Below, in pieces: positions 36,746 through 46,294 of a stretch of DNA of 64,000 nucleotides; position 1 is the stretch's first letter; every line of letters starts with the position of its first letter. Source of the stretch: Youxingia wuxianensis (lineage in GTDB: Bacteria; Bacillota; Clostridia; Oscillospirales; Ruminococcaceae); the NCBI RefSeq assembly GCF_014385085.1, contig NZ_JACRTD010000001.1, positions 310,001 through 374,000 on the forward strand, read 5' to 3'. Under the pieces are notes generated by a model, which saw only the letters and a list, made by a program, of their open reading frames with translations, was not told the origin of the DNA and did no database searches. The translations under genes and the position numbers were made by a program.

Positions 36746-37336
36746 ATGATTACGCGTGAACGGGTGGAGGAAATTTTAAAAGAAGCCGGGGTATTGTTAG
36801 AAGGGCACTTCCTTTTAACCTCCGGAAAACATTCCAATAAATATCTGCAGTGTGCGAAAATTTTCCGTTTTACGAAATACAGCGAGGAGCTTTGCGCGGC
36901 ATTGGCACAGCAGTTTGCTGATGACAGGGTAGATGTGGTAATCGGTCCTGCGATGGGCGCGGTGCAGATGGCGTATGAAGTGAGCCGCAGCCTTGAATGT
37001 GAAAACTTTTTTGCGGAGAGAGAAGACGGTAAAATGACTCTGCGCCGCGGGTTTGCAGTGACTCCGGGGATGCGGTGTCTGCTGGTGGAAGATGTTGTAA
37101 CTACCGGCGGTTCGGTCAAAGAAGTTGCGCAGCTTGTAAAGGATGCAGGGGGAGTCGTTGTGGGGATTGGCTCTATAGTCGACCGCAGCAATGGCAAGGT
37201 TGATTTTGGCGTTCCTTTCCGTTCGGTATATCCGGTAGATGTGGCGGCCTGGGAAGAGAAGGATTGTCCGTTGTGTAAAGAGGGGAAGATTCCTTTAGTA
37301 AAACCAGGCAGCAGAAAACTACCGGGAACAAAATAA
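36746..37336 (+). CDS. pyrE: Orotate phosphoribosyltransferase
   Basis: 196 residues, the clostridial PyrE type. Makes OMP from orotate and PRPP. Seen: [35 protein letters not shown], and the PRPP loop [18 protein letters not shown] two-cysteine tail ([13 protein letters not shown]) follows, common in this subgroup. It is far from other pyr genes except pyrH. Ribosome binding site AGAGAGGG. Confidence 0.94.
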   Translation: MITRERVEEILKEAGVLLEGHFLLTSGKHSNKYLQCAKIFRFTKYSEELCAALAQQFADDRVDVVIGPAMGAVQMAYEVSRSLECENFFAEREDGKMTLRRGFAVTPGMRCLLVEDVVTTGGSVKEVAQLVKDAGGVVVGIGSIVDRSNGKVDFGVPFRSVYPVDVAAWEEKDCPLCKEGKIPLVKPGSRKLPGTK

Positions 37337-37350
37337 TATGGGGTGAGCTT

Positions 37351-38031
37351 ATGGGGGTCCATGATGGCCACAGGCAACGACTGAAGGAAAGATTTCTTAA
37401 GGATGGATTAGACGGCTTCGAACCTCATAACGTATTGGAACTTTTGCTGTTTTTTGCCGTACCTCAGCGGGACACCAATGAAATCGCACATCAGCTGATC
37501 AATCATTTTGGTTCCTTATCGGGCGTATTTGACGCTAGTTATGAGGATTTGATGAAAGTCAAATGGATGGGAAACAACTGCGCTACCTTAATAAAGCTGA
37601 TACCGGAAATCTCAAGGTATTATATGGATCTGCAGAATCAAAACGGAGTGGTACTTCAGTCCTTTGATGAAATGGGACAGTTTGTACTTCCTAAATTTAT
37701 AGGAAAAACCAAAGAGCAGGTGCTGCTGGTTTGTCTGGATAACAAAGGAAAAGTGATCTATAACGATTTTATTATTGAAGGGACAATCAATGCTGCTCCG
37801 ATTTATGTAAGAAATATTATCGAAGTTGCTATTCGGTGCAGTGCCGCTGCGGTGGTGCTTGCCCATAATCACCCCAACGGATTGGCGCTGCCTTCCAATG
37901 CCGACCTTACAGCTACCAAATCGGTATATGATGCGCTCAATGCGGTAAAAATCAATTTAATAGACCATATTATTGTGGCAGGCACGGACTATGTGTCCCT
38001 TAGAAATTCAGGCTTTTTCTCCTGGGGATGA
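37351..38031 (+). CDS. radC: RadC/MPN-domain (JAB) protein
   Basis: 226 residues. Helix-hairpin-helix-like N-terminus (ELLLFFAVPQRDTNEIAHQL) and a C-terminal JAMM/MPN metal site HNHPNG at 172-177 with D185, plus GTINAAPIYVRNIIEVAIRC. Named for DNA repair, but a repair function is not established; it may be a metal-dependent hydrolase. It follows pyrE by 14 bases, with GTGAGC before ATG 37351. Confidence 0.9.
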   Translation: MGVHDGHRQRLKERFLKDGLDGFEPHNVLELLLFFAVPQRDTNEIAHQLINHFGSLSGVFDASYEDLMKVKWMGNNCATLIKLIPEISRYYMDLQNQNGVVLQSFDEMGQFVLPKFIGKTKEQVLLVCLDNKGKVIYNDFIIEGTINAAPIYVRNIIEVAIRCSAAAVVLAHNHPNGLALPSNADLTATKSVYDALNAVKINLIDHIIVAGTDYVSLRNSGFFSWG

Positions 38032-38127
38032 CTACATTCAGAGAAGAAGGCTTTCCTTGAAGGAGTGGCGTGATGGATGAGAACAGGCGCTATAGGAAGA
38101 ATTTCTGTTTGTTTTGGGAGAAAGAAA

Positions 38128-38844
38128 ATGAAGAAAAGTTGTTTCACTGTATTTTTACTTATTTTTGTACTTATACTAACATCTTGTGGAAACGGTATGC
38201 TGCCAGAGGCGGAGGAAATGGAACACGGTGAAACAAGTGCAGATACCTTTTCACAAATAGAGAAAGACGGCTCGTTTATTACAAACACAATTTTGTTTCC
38301 CGCGTACAAACTTGATAATCCACAAGGTTTAGAGTATTATGATCAGCTCAACAGCACGGCCAGTTTTAAGGTAACGGTGGATTTTCCAAAAAACTGGACA
38401 ATCAAAGAGTCCAAACAAGAAGAAACCGTTCCTATCGGAGAATTATATACACCAGTGTATATTTATGAAGAGGAAGAGCTGGTCGGGTATATTGGGTTTG
38501 ATATCTTTGAGCCCTATACAGAAGAGATAGAGCAGGAGCAATATTATCAAACCGTTTATCCGAAACTGAGACTGTCTTCGATCGCTATCTGGGACCCGTA
38601 TACCGCGATAAAGACAACGGATACCTCGGAAACTGGTTTGGTAGAGATAGAGTATATGGACCCGGATGAGATTGATCAGCATCCCGGCGCCATGCCCTCT
38701 GTGCCGACGTTTAAAACGTTGGGGATTCTTTCTTATGATACAAAGTTAAAAGTTTATATTGGTATAGCATTTATGCCCGATACTATTGAGCGGGAACAGG
38801 TTGAGGCGATTGCGAAAACTGTAAGCCTGTCCCAGGCCGAATAA
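38128..38844 (+). CDS. Putative lipoprotein of unknown function
   Basis: 238 residues from ATG 38128, which has GGGAG upstream. The longer frame from 38077 would hide the signal peptide. MKKSCFTVFLLIFVLILTSC is a lipoprotein signal with lipobox LTSC and Cys20 as lipid anchor. The mature part is acidic and has no motif I know; FKVTVDFPKNWTIKESKQEE resembles the start of PsbP-like or DUF-type extracellular domains. Faces the outside of the membrane. Confidence 0.75.
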   Translation: MKKSCFTVFLLIFVLILTSCGNGMLPEAEEMEHGETSADTFSQIEKDGSFITNTILFPAYKLDNPQGLEYYDQLNSTASFKVTVDFPKNWTIKESKQEETVPIGELYTPVYIYEEEELVGYIGFDIFEPYTEEIEQEQYYQTVYPKLRLSSIAIWDPYTAIKTTDTSETGLVEIEYMDPDEIDQHPGAMPSVPTFKTLGILSYDTKLKVYIGIAFMPDTIEREQVEAIAKTVSLSQAE

Positions 38845-38922
38845 ACGGCGCTCATTTTGGGCGGCGCCTCCGATTGCTTTTACAAACATTTCAGAAAAAT
38901 ATTTGTGAGCTTCATAAAAATG

Positions 38923-38959
38923 TCCGGCGATAAAATTTTCATTTTATCGCCGGAATTTT
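38923..38959 (+). terminator. Terminator after the lipoprotein gene
   Basis: 13-bp perfect stem TCCGGCGATAAAA (38923-38935) / TTTTATCGCCGGA (38942-38954), loop TTTTCA, then ATTTTA. The rest of the 286-base gap holds the uvrB promoter and SOS box. Confidence 0.8.
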
Positions 38960-38983
38960 ACGTGATAAACTTTCTATGAATAC

Positions 38984-39013
38984 TTGACGAAGAGGACAAA
39001 AGAGTAGTATAAT
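38984..39013 (+). promoter_or_regulatory. Promoter of uvrB-uvrA
   Basis: TTGACG (38984-38989), 18-bp spacer, TATAAT (39008-39013). Confidence 0.8.
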
Positions 39014-39024
39014 AGAACGAGTTT

Positions 39025-39038
39025 AGAACATTTGTTCT
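39025..39038. promoter_or_regulatory. LexA (SOS) box upstream of uvrB
   Basis: AGAACATTTGTTCT is a perfect palindrome apart from its centre and matches the Gram-positive LexA consensus GAAC-N4-GTTC. It lies just past the -10 box, where LexA would block transcription until DNA damage. Confidence 0.88.
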
Positions 39039-39130
39039 TATTGTATTAAAAAGCAAAATCTTGACAATATAAACAAAAGTGATAACATGATTTTAGATAT
39101 AACGCTAACACAAGAGAAGGAGGTGGAGTT

Positions 39131-41101
39131 ATGCCGGATAAGTTTGAATTGGTATCGGATTATCGCCCCACGGGAGATCAGCCGGAGGCGATCAATAAGC
39201 TGGTAGACGGTGTGCTGAAGGGGGATAAAGAACAGGTATTATTAGGTGTTACTGGTTCGGGGAAAACCTTCACTATGGCCAACGTTATTGAAAAGCTCAA
39301 CCGCCCAACTTTGGTTTTAGCTCATAATAAAACCCTGGCGGCACAGCTGTGCAGCGAATTTCGCAGTTTTTTTCCCAATAACGCCGTAGAATATTTTGTC
39401 AGTTATTATGATTATTATCAGCCGGAGGCGTACATTGCCCACACGGATACGTATATAGAAAAAGATTCAGCGATCAACGATGAGATTGAGCGGCTGCGGC
39501 ACTCTGCCACTTCCTCTTTGGCGGAACGCCGGGATGTCATCATTGTATCAAGCGTCTCGTGCATCTATACTTTGGGAGACCCGATTGACTACAAAAATAT
39601 GGTGATTTCTCTGCGGGTAGGGATGAAAAAAGAACGGGATGAGTTCCTGCAAAAACTGGTGGAATTGCAGTACGAACGCAATGATATTAACTTTGTGCGA
39701 AACAAATTTCGCGTAAGAGGGGATGTAGTGGAAATATTCCCCGCATATAATAACGACACTGCTATTCGAGTGGAATTTTTTGGGGATGAAATTGATCGGA
39801 TTTCTGAGATTAATACCCTCACGGGAGAAGTAAAAAACTCGGTAACTCACGCCGCTATCTATCCTGCCTCCCATTATATTGTACCGCCGGATAAGATGGT
39901 GACAGCACTGGAGGAAATTCGCAGTGAATGTGATGAACGGGTAAAATTTTTCAAGGAAAATGGAAAGCTGATAGAGGCGCAGAGAATTTCTGAGCGGACA
40001 AATTATGACATTGAAATGCTTACGGAAATCGGGTTCTGTAAAGGAATTGAAAACTACTCCAGGGTCATTTCCGGCCGGCCGGCCGGAAGTACCCCTTATA
40101 CCTTGATGGACTATTTCCCAAAAGATTTTCTTATGTTTATTGATGAATCCCATGTAACCTTGCCTCAGGTGCGGGGGATGTACGGGGGGGATCACGCAAG
40201 AAAAAAGAATTTGATCGATTATGGATTTCGTCTTCCCTCGGCATATGATAACCGACCGCTGAATTTCGATGAGTTTTATGAAAAAATTAATCAAGTGGTA
40301 TTTGTCAGCGCCACACCGGGAGGATTTGAGCGGGAAAAAAGCACTCAAATTGTAGAACAGGTTATCCGTCCTACCGGCCTTGTGGATCCGGAGATAGAAG
40401 TGCGTCCCATTGAGGGACAGATCGATGATTTGATCTCTGAAATCAACCAGCGCAGTGAAAAAGGCGAACGAGTGCTTATCACTACTCTGACCAAAAAGAT
40501 GGCGGAAGATTTAACCGACTATATGGAAAATATAGGGATCAAAATTCGTTATATGCACCATGATATTGACACCATGGAACGAATGGAGATTATTCGCGAT
40601 TTGCGTTTAGGAGAGTTTGACGTTCTGGTGGGTATCAACCTGCTCCGTGAGGGACTGGATATTCCTGAGGTTTCCTTGGTGGCGATTTTAGACGCTGATA
40701 AGGAAGGGTTTTTACGAAGTGAAACTTCTTTGGTGCAGACGGTGGGACGCGCCGCCAGAAACGCCCAGGGAAAGGTTATTATGTATGCGGATCAGGTAAC
40801 GCCTTCTATGGAGGCGGCGATAAAAGAAACCTACCGCCGCCGGGAAATACAGTTGACATACAATCAGGAACATGGAATTGTACCCCAGACCATCAAAAAA
40901 GATGTGCGTGAGATTTTGGAGATTTCCGCCAAGGAAGATGGAGAGGGAAAACGGCGGCGCGGCAAAAAGCTGTCCAAAAAAGAACGGGAAGAACTTATTT
41001 CCCAATTGACAAAGGAAATGAAAAACGCGGCGAAACTGCTTGAATTTGAACATGCGGCTTATCTGAGGGATAAAATATCAAAATTAAAAGAAGAAAAATA
41101 A
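39131..41101 (+). CDS. uvrB: Excinuclease ABC subunit B
   Basis: 656 residues. Damage verification helicase of nucleotide excision repair. Walker A GVTGSGKT at 39-46, beta-hairpin [11 protein letters not shown] near 93-103, DESH box near 338, helicase motifs [20 protein letters not shown] and [12 protein letters not shown], and the C-terminal UVR coiled-coil ([20 protein letters not shown] then RDKI) that contacts UvrC. Followed by uvrA 18 bases on; uvrC is not in the window. Confidence 0.98.
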   Translation: MPDKFELVSDYRPTGDQPEAINKLVDGVLKGDKEQVLLGVTGSGKTFTMANVIEKLNRPTLVLAHNKTLAAQLCSEFRSFFPNNAVEYFVSYYDYYQPEAYIAHTDTYIEKDSAINDEIERLRHSATSSLAERRDVIIVSSVSCIYTLGDPIDYKNMVISLRVGMKKERDEFLQKLVELQYERNDINFVRNKFRVRGDVVEIFPAYNNDTAIRVEFFGDEIDRISEINTLTGEVKNSVTHAAIYPASHYIVPPDKMVTALEEIRSECDERVKFFKENGKLIEAQRISERTNYDIEMLTEIGFCKGIENYSRVISGRPAGSTPYTLMDYFPKDFLMFIDESHVTLPQVRGMYGGDHARKKNLIDYGFRLPSAYDNRPLNFDEFYEKINQVVFVSATPGGFEREKSTQIVEQVIRPTGLVDPEIEVRPIEGQIDDLISEINQRSEKGERVLITTLTKKMAEDLTDYMENIGIKIRYMHHDIDTMERMEIIRDLRLGEFDVLVGINLLREGLDIPEVSLVAILDADKEGFLRSETSLVQTVGRAARNAQGKVIMYADQVTPSMEAAIKETYRRREIQLTYNQEHGIVPQTIKKDVREILEISAKEDGEGKRRRGKKLSKKEREELISQLTKEMKNAAKLLEFEHAAYLRDKISKLKEEK

Positions 41102-41119
41102 AATAGAGGAAACGATGGT

Positions 41120-43954
41120 ATGGCTTTAGACAAAATAGTGATTAAAGGCGCCCGTGAGCACAATTTAAAGAATATCGACCTGGAAATTCCACGTGACAAG
41201 CTGATTGTCTTTACAGGTCTTTCCGGCTCCGGGAAAAGCTCCCTTGCTTTTGACACAATCTACGCAGATGGGCAGAGGCGATATGTGGAGAGCTTATCCA
41301 GTTATGCCCGGCAGTTTTTAGGGCAGATGGAGAAACCGGATGTGGACAGCATTGAAGGCCTTTCTCCGGCAATTTCCATTGATCAGAAAACCACCTCGAA
41401 AAATCCCCGTTCTACTGTAGGGACAGTAACGGAGATTTACGATTATCTGCGTCTTCTGTACGCCAGGATAGGGGTTCCCCATTGTCCTATCTGCGGCCGG
41501 GAGATCAAGCAGCAGACGGTGGATCAAATGGTGGATCGGGTGATGGAGCTGACTCCAGGGACGAAAATTCAAATTTTAGCTCCTGTTGTCCGCGGAAGAA
41601 AAGGATTGCATATCAAAGAGCTGGACGCAGCAAGACGATCCGGTTATGTTCGTGCGCGGGTAGATGGAAATGTGTATGATCTTTCGGAAGAGATTACTTT
41701 GGATAAAAACAAGAAACATACGATAGAGATTATTATAGACCGCCTAGTAGTCAAGGAGGATATCCGTTCCAGACTTGCGGATTCTCTGGAAACTGCCCTG
41801 GGACTTTCCGGCGGTCTGGTACTGATAAACTGTGGAGAAGAGCTGGAAGAACTGCTGGAAGAACTGCTGTTTTCCCAGAATTATTCCTGCCCGGAACATG
41901 ATATCAGCATCGAAGAACTCACCCCTCGTATGTTTTCCTTCAACGCGCCTTACGGCGCTTGTGAAAAATGTACTGGGTTAGGAACTTTTTTGAAAGTGGA
42001 TCCGGATTTAGTAATTCCCAATAAGCGTCTGACCATCCGAGAAGGCGCTATTCGGGCCAGCGGCTGGTATTATGCGGAGGGCGGAATCGCACAGATGTAT
42101 TATGAAGGTCTGGCCGCTCATTATCATTTTTCCTTGGATGCACCGATAAAAGATCTTCCGCAGAAGGTTGTGGATATTCTGTTGTACGGCAGCAAGGGAG
42201 AAAAATTTCAGATGCACCGGGAAAACGGAACCACAAAAGGGACGTATTATACGGATTTTGAGGGAATTATCAACAATTTGGAACGGCGGTTTCGGGAAAC
42301 CAACAGCAGTTGGATGCGGGATGAGATAACCACCTGGATGAACAGTGTGGAATGTCCGGTCTGCCATGGAGAACGGCTGAATAATATAGTGCTCGCCGTA
42401 ACGGTAGGCGGGATTAATATCAGCGACTTTTGTAAGAAATCAGTGGTAGGGGCGCTGGATTTTATCGATAGCCTTCAGCTTTCTCAGCGGGATGAGATGA
42501 TTGCCCATCAAGTGCTGAAAGAGATTAAGGAACGATTGGGCTTCTTAAAAAGTGTAGGTTTGGGTTATTTGACGCTGGCGCGTTCTGCAGGAACTCTCTC
42601 TGGAGGAGAAAGTCAGCGTATCCGGCTGGCAACGCAGATTGGTTCCTCTCTTATGGGAGTTCTGTACATTTTAGACGAACCCAGCATCGGACTCCATCAG
42701 CGGGACAATGACAAATTGATCGCTACCCTGAAACGATTGCGGGATCTGGGAAATACGTTGATTGTGGTGGAGCATGACGAGGATACCATGCGCAGTGCGG
42801 ATTACATTGTAGACGTAGGACCGGGAGCCGGTATTCACGGAGGACAAGTGGTATGCGCAGGGACGCTGGAGGATATTATCAGCTGCAAAGAGTCCATCAC
42901 TGGCCAGTACCTTTGCGGCGAAAAAAAGATTGAGGTTCCGAAGACGCGCCGGAAGGGAAACGGTAAATTTTTAAGAATTGAAGGCGCGCAGGAAAATAAT
43001 CTGAAAAATGTGGATGTGGAAATTCCTTTGGGGACATTTACTGTAGTAACAGGGGTTTCCGGCTCTGGAAAAAGCTCTTTAATCAATGAGGTGCTGTATA
43101 AACGCTTGACTCATGAACTTACCAACTCTCGAATAAAACCGGGGAAACATAAGGATATTATAGGAATTGAACTGGTGGATAAGGTAATTGATATTGATCA
43201 GTCTCCTATTGGAAGAACCCCTCGCTCTAATCCGGCGACCTATACCGGTGTATTTACCGATATTCGGGAAGTGTTTGCCCAGACCAACGACGCGAAAATG
43301 CGTGGATATAAATCCGGGCGCTTTTCCTTTAATGTGAAGGGCGGAAGGTGCGAAGCTTGTGAAGGCGACGGCATTATTAAAATCGAGATGCATTTTTTGC
43401 CGGATATTTTTGTTCCCTGTGAAGTTTGTAAAGGAAAAAGGTATAACCGGGAAACTTTGGAGGTAAAATATAAAGGCAAATCTATCCATGACGTGCTGGA
43501 GATGACGGTGGAGGAAGCGCTGGGCTTCTTTGAGAATCTTCCAAAAATCAAGCGTAAAATCCAAACTCTCTTTGATGTGGGGCTGGGGTATGTAAAACTT
43601 GGTCAGCCGGCAACCACCCTCTCCGGCGGGGAAGCGCAGAGGGTAAAATTGGCTACGGAGCTGTCCAAACGTCCCACTGGCAAAACAGTTTATATTTTGG
43701 ACGAGCCTACTACCGGGCTTCATACCGCGGATGTGCACCGTCTGATCGACGTGCTTCAGACAATTGTTAACGGCGGAGATACGGTAATTACGATTGAACA
43801 TAATCTGGAAGTGATCAAGACTGCCGATTATATTGTCGATCTTGGACCGGAAGGCGGCGACGAGGGCGGGAATATTGTTGCCTGTGGGACGCCGGAAGAA
43901 ATTTGCAAGGTAAAAGGTTCCTATACAGGAAAATATTTGAAAAAAATGCTGTAA
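41120..43954 (+). CDS. uvrA: Excinuclease ABC subunit A
   Basis: 944 residues, double ABC ATPase that finds DNA lesions. Walker A motifs GLSGSGKS (33-40) and GVSGSGKS (near 646), ABC signatures LSGGESQR (near 494) and LSGGEAQR (near 835). Zinc modules: CPICGREI and CPVCHGERL type pairs in the first half, CEKCTGLG, and CEACEGDG with [10 protein letters not shown] in the second. Same transcript as uvrB, so SOS controlled. Confidence 0.98.
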   Translation: MALDKIVIKGAREHNLKNIDLEIPRDKLIVFTGLSGSGKSSLAFDTIYADGQRRYVESLSSYARQFLGQMEKPDVDSIEGLSPAISIDQKTTSKNPRSTVGTVTEIYDYLRLLYARIGVPHCPICGREIKQQTVDQMVDRVMELTPGTKIQILAPVVRGRKGLHIKELDAARRSGYVRARVDGNVYDLSEEITLDKNKKHTIEIIIDRLVVKEDIRSRLADSLETALGLSGGLVLINCGEELEELLEELLFSQNYSCPEHDISIEELTPRMFSFNAPYGACEKCTGLGTFLKVDPDLVIPNKRLTIREGAIRASGWYYAEGGIAQMYYEGLAAHYHFSLDAPIKDLPQKVVDILLYGSKGEKFQMHRENGTTKGTYYTDFEGIINNLERRFRETNSSWMRDEITTWMNSVECPVCHGERLNNIVLAVTVGGINISDFCKKSVVGALDFIDSLQLSQRDEMIAHQVLKEIKERLGFLKSVGLGYLTLARSAGTLSGGESQRIRLATQIGSSLMGVLYILDEPSIGLHQRDNDKLIATLKRLRDLGNTLIVVEHDEDTMRSADYIVDVGPGAGIHGGQVVCAGTLEDIISCKESITGQYLCGEKKIEVPKTRRKGNGKFLRIEGAQENNLKNVDVEIPLGTFTVVTGVSGSGKSSLINEVLYKRLTHELTNSRIKPGKHKDIIGIELVDKVIDIDQSPIGRTPRSNPATYTGVFTDIREVFAQTNDAKMRGYKSGRFSFNVKGGRCEACEGDGIIKIEMHFLPDIFVPCEVCKGKRYNRETLEVKYKGKSIHDVLEMTVEEALGFFENLPKIKRKIQTLFDVGLGYVKLGQPATTLSGGEAQRVKLATELSKRPTGKTVYILDEPTTGLHTADVHRLIDVLQTIVNGGDTVITIEHNLEVIKTADYIVDLGPEGGDEGGNIVACGTPEEICKVKGSYTGKYLKKML

Positions 43955-43971
43955 TTTTTTAGAAAAGGGTC

Positions 43972-44000
43972 TTTACAGTAATATACTAATGTGGTATATT
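43972..44000 (+). promoter_or_regulatory. Promoter for rubredoxin
   Basis: TTTACA (43972-43977), 17 bp, TATATT (43995-44000). Confidence 0.55.
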
Positions 44001-44038
44001 TCAATTAAAAGATAAATTTATGATAAAGGAGTATTATT

Positions 44039-44197
44039 ATGGCTGAATATGTATGTACTGTATGTGGGTTTGTTTATAACGAAGAAGAGGGGTACCCAGA
44101 AGCTGGAATTGCTCCTGGAACCAAATGGGAAGATGTTCCCGAGGATTTTGTCTGTCCTTTGTGCGGTGTAGGCAAAGATATGTTTGAACAGGCGTAA
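44039..44197 (+). CDS. Rubredoxin
   Basis: 52 residues, a short gene easily missed. Iron is bound by four cysteines in two knuckles: VCTVCGF (C6, C9) and VCPLCGV (C39, C42), with the usual aromatic core and the DVPEDF turn between them. Small one-electron carrier in the cytoplasm. AAAGGAG precedes the ATG. The flavodiiron protein gene follows 74 bases later, and rubredoxin is the known electron donor of such enzymes, so they probably form one O2/NO/peroxide defence pair; a hairpin lies between them. Confidence 0.96.
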   Translation: MAEYVCTVCGFVYNEEEGYPEAGIAPGTKWEDVPEDFVCPLCGVGKDMFEQA

Positions 44198-44204
44198 TTG
44201 ATTT

Positions 44205-44243
44205 ATGTGACCGTTTGATTTTCTCAAATGGTCACATGTTTTT
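44205..44243 (+). terminator. Terminator or attenuator after rubredoxin
   Basis: 14-bp stem (44205-44218 / 44224-44237, one G-U) followed by GTTTTTAG. It would let rubredoxin be made in excess over the flavodiiron protein. Confidence 0.75.
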
Positions 44244-44271
44244 AGACAGTAAAATAGGAGGAAGTTATACG

Positions 44272-45474
44272 ATGTCTTCAGTAAAAATCACCAACGACTT
44301 ATATTCTGTGAGTATTTTTAACCCTAATATGAGGGTATTTGATATTGTAATGGTAACCGATTATGGCACTTCCTATAATTCTTATCTGCTGAAAGGATCG
44401 GAAAAAACTGCGTTAATTGAGTGTTGTCATAAATCGTTTTTGGAACAATATTTAAATAATATTAAACAGGTCGCAGAACTCTCTGAAATTGATTACATTA
44501 TTTTAAACCACAACGAACCGGACCATTCCGGCTGCTTGGCTCAGCTTGTGGAATATTGTCCTAACGCGACTATAGTCGCTTCCCAGGCGGGGGCGCTTTA
44601 TCTGAAGAATATTACCAATAAGCCGGATCTAAAAATCCAAGTAGCGAAAAACGGAGATGAAATTTCTTTAGGAAATAAAACTTTAAAGTTTATCAGCGCT
44701 CCCTTTTTACATTGGCCGGACAGCATGTTTACTTGGGTAGCAGAGGAAAAAGCGCTTTTCAGCTGCGATTTTTTAGGGGCGCACTACTGTGAGCCGTATA
44801 CTTTTGATTATAATATGGCTTATCCTGAAAAATATGAGATTGCGTTTAAAGGATATTATGACGCTATTTTTGGGCCGTTTAAGCCGTATGTGCTGGCAGG
44901 CTTGGAAAAAATTAAGGATCTGCCCATTGAGCTGCTCTGCACCAGTCACGGCCCGATTATCACCAAAAACGGCCGCCTGGAGTATGTGCGCAAAATGTAT
45001 GAAACTTGGAGCCAGCCGGCCAAAAATGAAAAACTTACAGTTCCTATTTTTTATACCTCCGCTTACGGAAATACCCGTAAACTTGCCGAAGCAATTAAAA
45101 CCGGCATTTTAGAGGAGAAATCCGACGCGGTATGTGATCTGTATGATATTATCGATCATGACCTGGGCGCCCAGGCACAGCTGCTTAACAGCAGCGACGC
45201 TTTTGCTTTAGGAAGTCCCACCATCAACCGGGATGCGGTTCCGCCGGCGTGGATGCTGCTCAGTCATGTGGACGCGGTAAACAATCAGAAAAAACCGGTG
45301 CTGGTATTCGGTTCTTATGGTTGGAGCGGGGAAGGGGTTCCCAACCTAATCGCTCGGCTGCAGGGACTGAAAATGAACGTATTTGGCGAGGGGCTGAAGG
45401 TAACCTTTGTGCCTTCGGAAGAGGACTTGAAAAAAGCCAAGGAACTGGGAAAAGAATTTGCCAGAACACTATAA
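44272..45474 (+). CDS. Flavodiiron protein (FprA-type)
   Basis: 400 residues. MBL-like diiron domain: HNEPDHSG (H80, E82, D84, H85), LHWPDSMF, SCDFLGAHYC and TSHGPI supply the iron ligands. The C-terminal flavodoxin domain starts near 260 with IFYTSAYGNTRKLAEAI, the FMN phosphate loop, and VFGSYGWSGEGVPNL. Reduces O2 to water and/or NO to N2O using rubredoxin. ATG 44272 follows GGAGG; an earlier in-frame ATG at 44215 falls in the terminator hairpin. Confidence 0.95.
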   Translation: MSSVKITNDLYSVSIFNPNMRVFDIVMVTDYGTSYNSYLLKGSEKTALIECCHKSFLEQYLNNIKQVAELSEIDYIILNHNEPDHSGCLAQLVEYCPNATIVASQAGALYLKNITNKPDLKIQVAKNGDEISLGNKTLKFISAPFLHWPDSMFTWVAEEKALFSCDFLGAHYCEPYTFDYNMAYPEKYEIAFKGYYDAIFGPFKPYVLAGLEKIKDLPIELLCTSHGPIITKNGRLEYVRKMYETWSQPAKNEKLTVPIFYTSAYGNTRKLAEAIKTGILEEKSDAVCDLYDIIDHDLGAQAQLLNSSDAFALGSPTINRDAVPPAWMLLSHVDAVNNQKKPVLVFGSYGWSGEGVPNLIARLQGLKMNVFGEGLKVTFVPSEEDLKKAKELGKEFARTL

Positions 45475-45524
45475 GAACTGGCAGCCCAAATTTCGGTTTG
45501 TCTGATGCGGTTATAAGAAAAAAC

Positions 45525-45550
45525 AACCGGCGGCTTTTCAGCCGCCGGTT
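45525..45550. terminator. Bidirectional terminator after the flavodiiron gene
   Basis: 10-bp perfect stem AACCGGCGGC / GCCGCCGGTT, loop TTTTCA, with A-run before and TCGTTTTT after. The stop codon of the convergent acetyltransferase lies in the loop. Confidence 0.88.
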
Positions 45551-46152
45551 TCGTTTTTATCTTCTACAAAATGTACCGAAGAGATATCCCAATACTTTGG
45601 ATATGTCCAATTTGAAGGCATATGAAAATTTCGCTGGTACAGACGGAAGGTTACCAGGGTATTTTTGGGCTGCCACAGCTCTTGATAAGAATACCGGTAG
45701 GTCATGCCGATATTTTCCATCACCCGACCGCTTCTTGGGTTGTGTACGTCGTGGGTGGCTGTAAGATAGGGGATGCCGGAGCTAGCAAGTAGCTGGACTA
45801 CGGCTGTACACGCTTCGGTGGCTATTCCTTTGTGCCAACACTCCTTTTTTAAGGCATAACCCAAATCGTAACTGTCATCCTGACTGATGTTTACGTAGCC
45901 GACGGGGACATCGTCGGTTTTTAGACAGACAGCGTATCGGTAGCCAATCGGTTTTTCATAGAAGGCGAGATAGTGTTCCTGTAAATAATCTTGCGCCAGG
46001 TTTAGGGTTTCCAAAGGAAATAAGGGAAGAAACCGATTGACTTCTTTATCGCTTAAAAGGGAAAAAAGCGCCTCTGCGTCCCGAGGTGAAAACCGGCGTA
46101 AAATTAAGCGCGGGGTTTCAAGCCTGGGAGTATTTTCCGCTTTTTGTTGCAT
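45538..46152 (-). CDS. GNAT-family N-acetyltransferase (RimJ/RimL-like)
   Basis: 204 residues. Starts with the RimJ/RimL pattern LETPRLILRRFSPRDAEALF; acetyl-CoA loop region is LGYALKKECWHKGIATEACT, then YLTATHDVHNPRSGRVMENI then GMTYRYSYQELW. Substrate may be a protein N-terminus or a small molecule. Its end overlaps the terminator stem, giving a GlyGly C-terminus coded by the hairpin. Confidence 0.88.
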   Translation of the reverse strand: MQQKAENTPRLETPRLILRRFSPRDAEALFSLLSDKEVNRFLPLFPLETLNLAQDYLQEHYLAFYEKPIGYRYAVCLKTDDVPVGYVNISQDDSYDLGYALKKECWHKGIATEACTAVVQLLASSGIPYLTATHDVHNPRSGRVMENIGMTYRYSYQELWQPKNTLVTFRLYQRNFHMPSNWTYPKYWDISSVHFVEDKNETGG

Positions 46153-46229
46153 ACTTTTATCCCTCTCATCCTCGTTTGTTTGCCCTTATCTTACCATAAG
46201 AAACACCTTTGTTCAAGGCGCTGCAACTA

Positions 46230-46258
46230 TTGAAAAAAAGAGGGAAAAATGGTATAAT
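46230..46258 (+). promoter_or_regulatory. Promoter of the miaB-mutSL run
   Basis: TTGAAA (46230-46235), 17 bp, TATAAT (46253-46258) with extended -10 TGG. Confidence 0.75.
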
Positions 46259-46294
46259 TATTTGATATATGGCATAATTAAAGGAGGCTTGGTT

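Noticed and set aside
43079..43801. Minus-strand open frame of 240 codons opposite uvrA
   Set aside because: Shadow of the second UvrA ATPase domain; no support of its own.
46037..46294. N-terminal extension of miaB by 86 codons
   Set aside because: It overlaps the acetyltransferase and the promoter; TTG 46295 has an ideal AAGGAGG.
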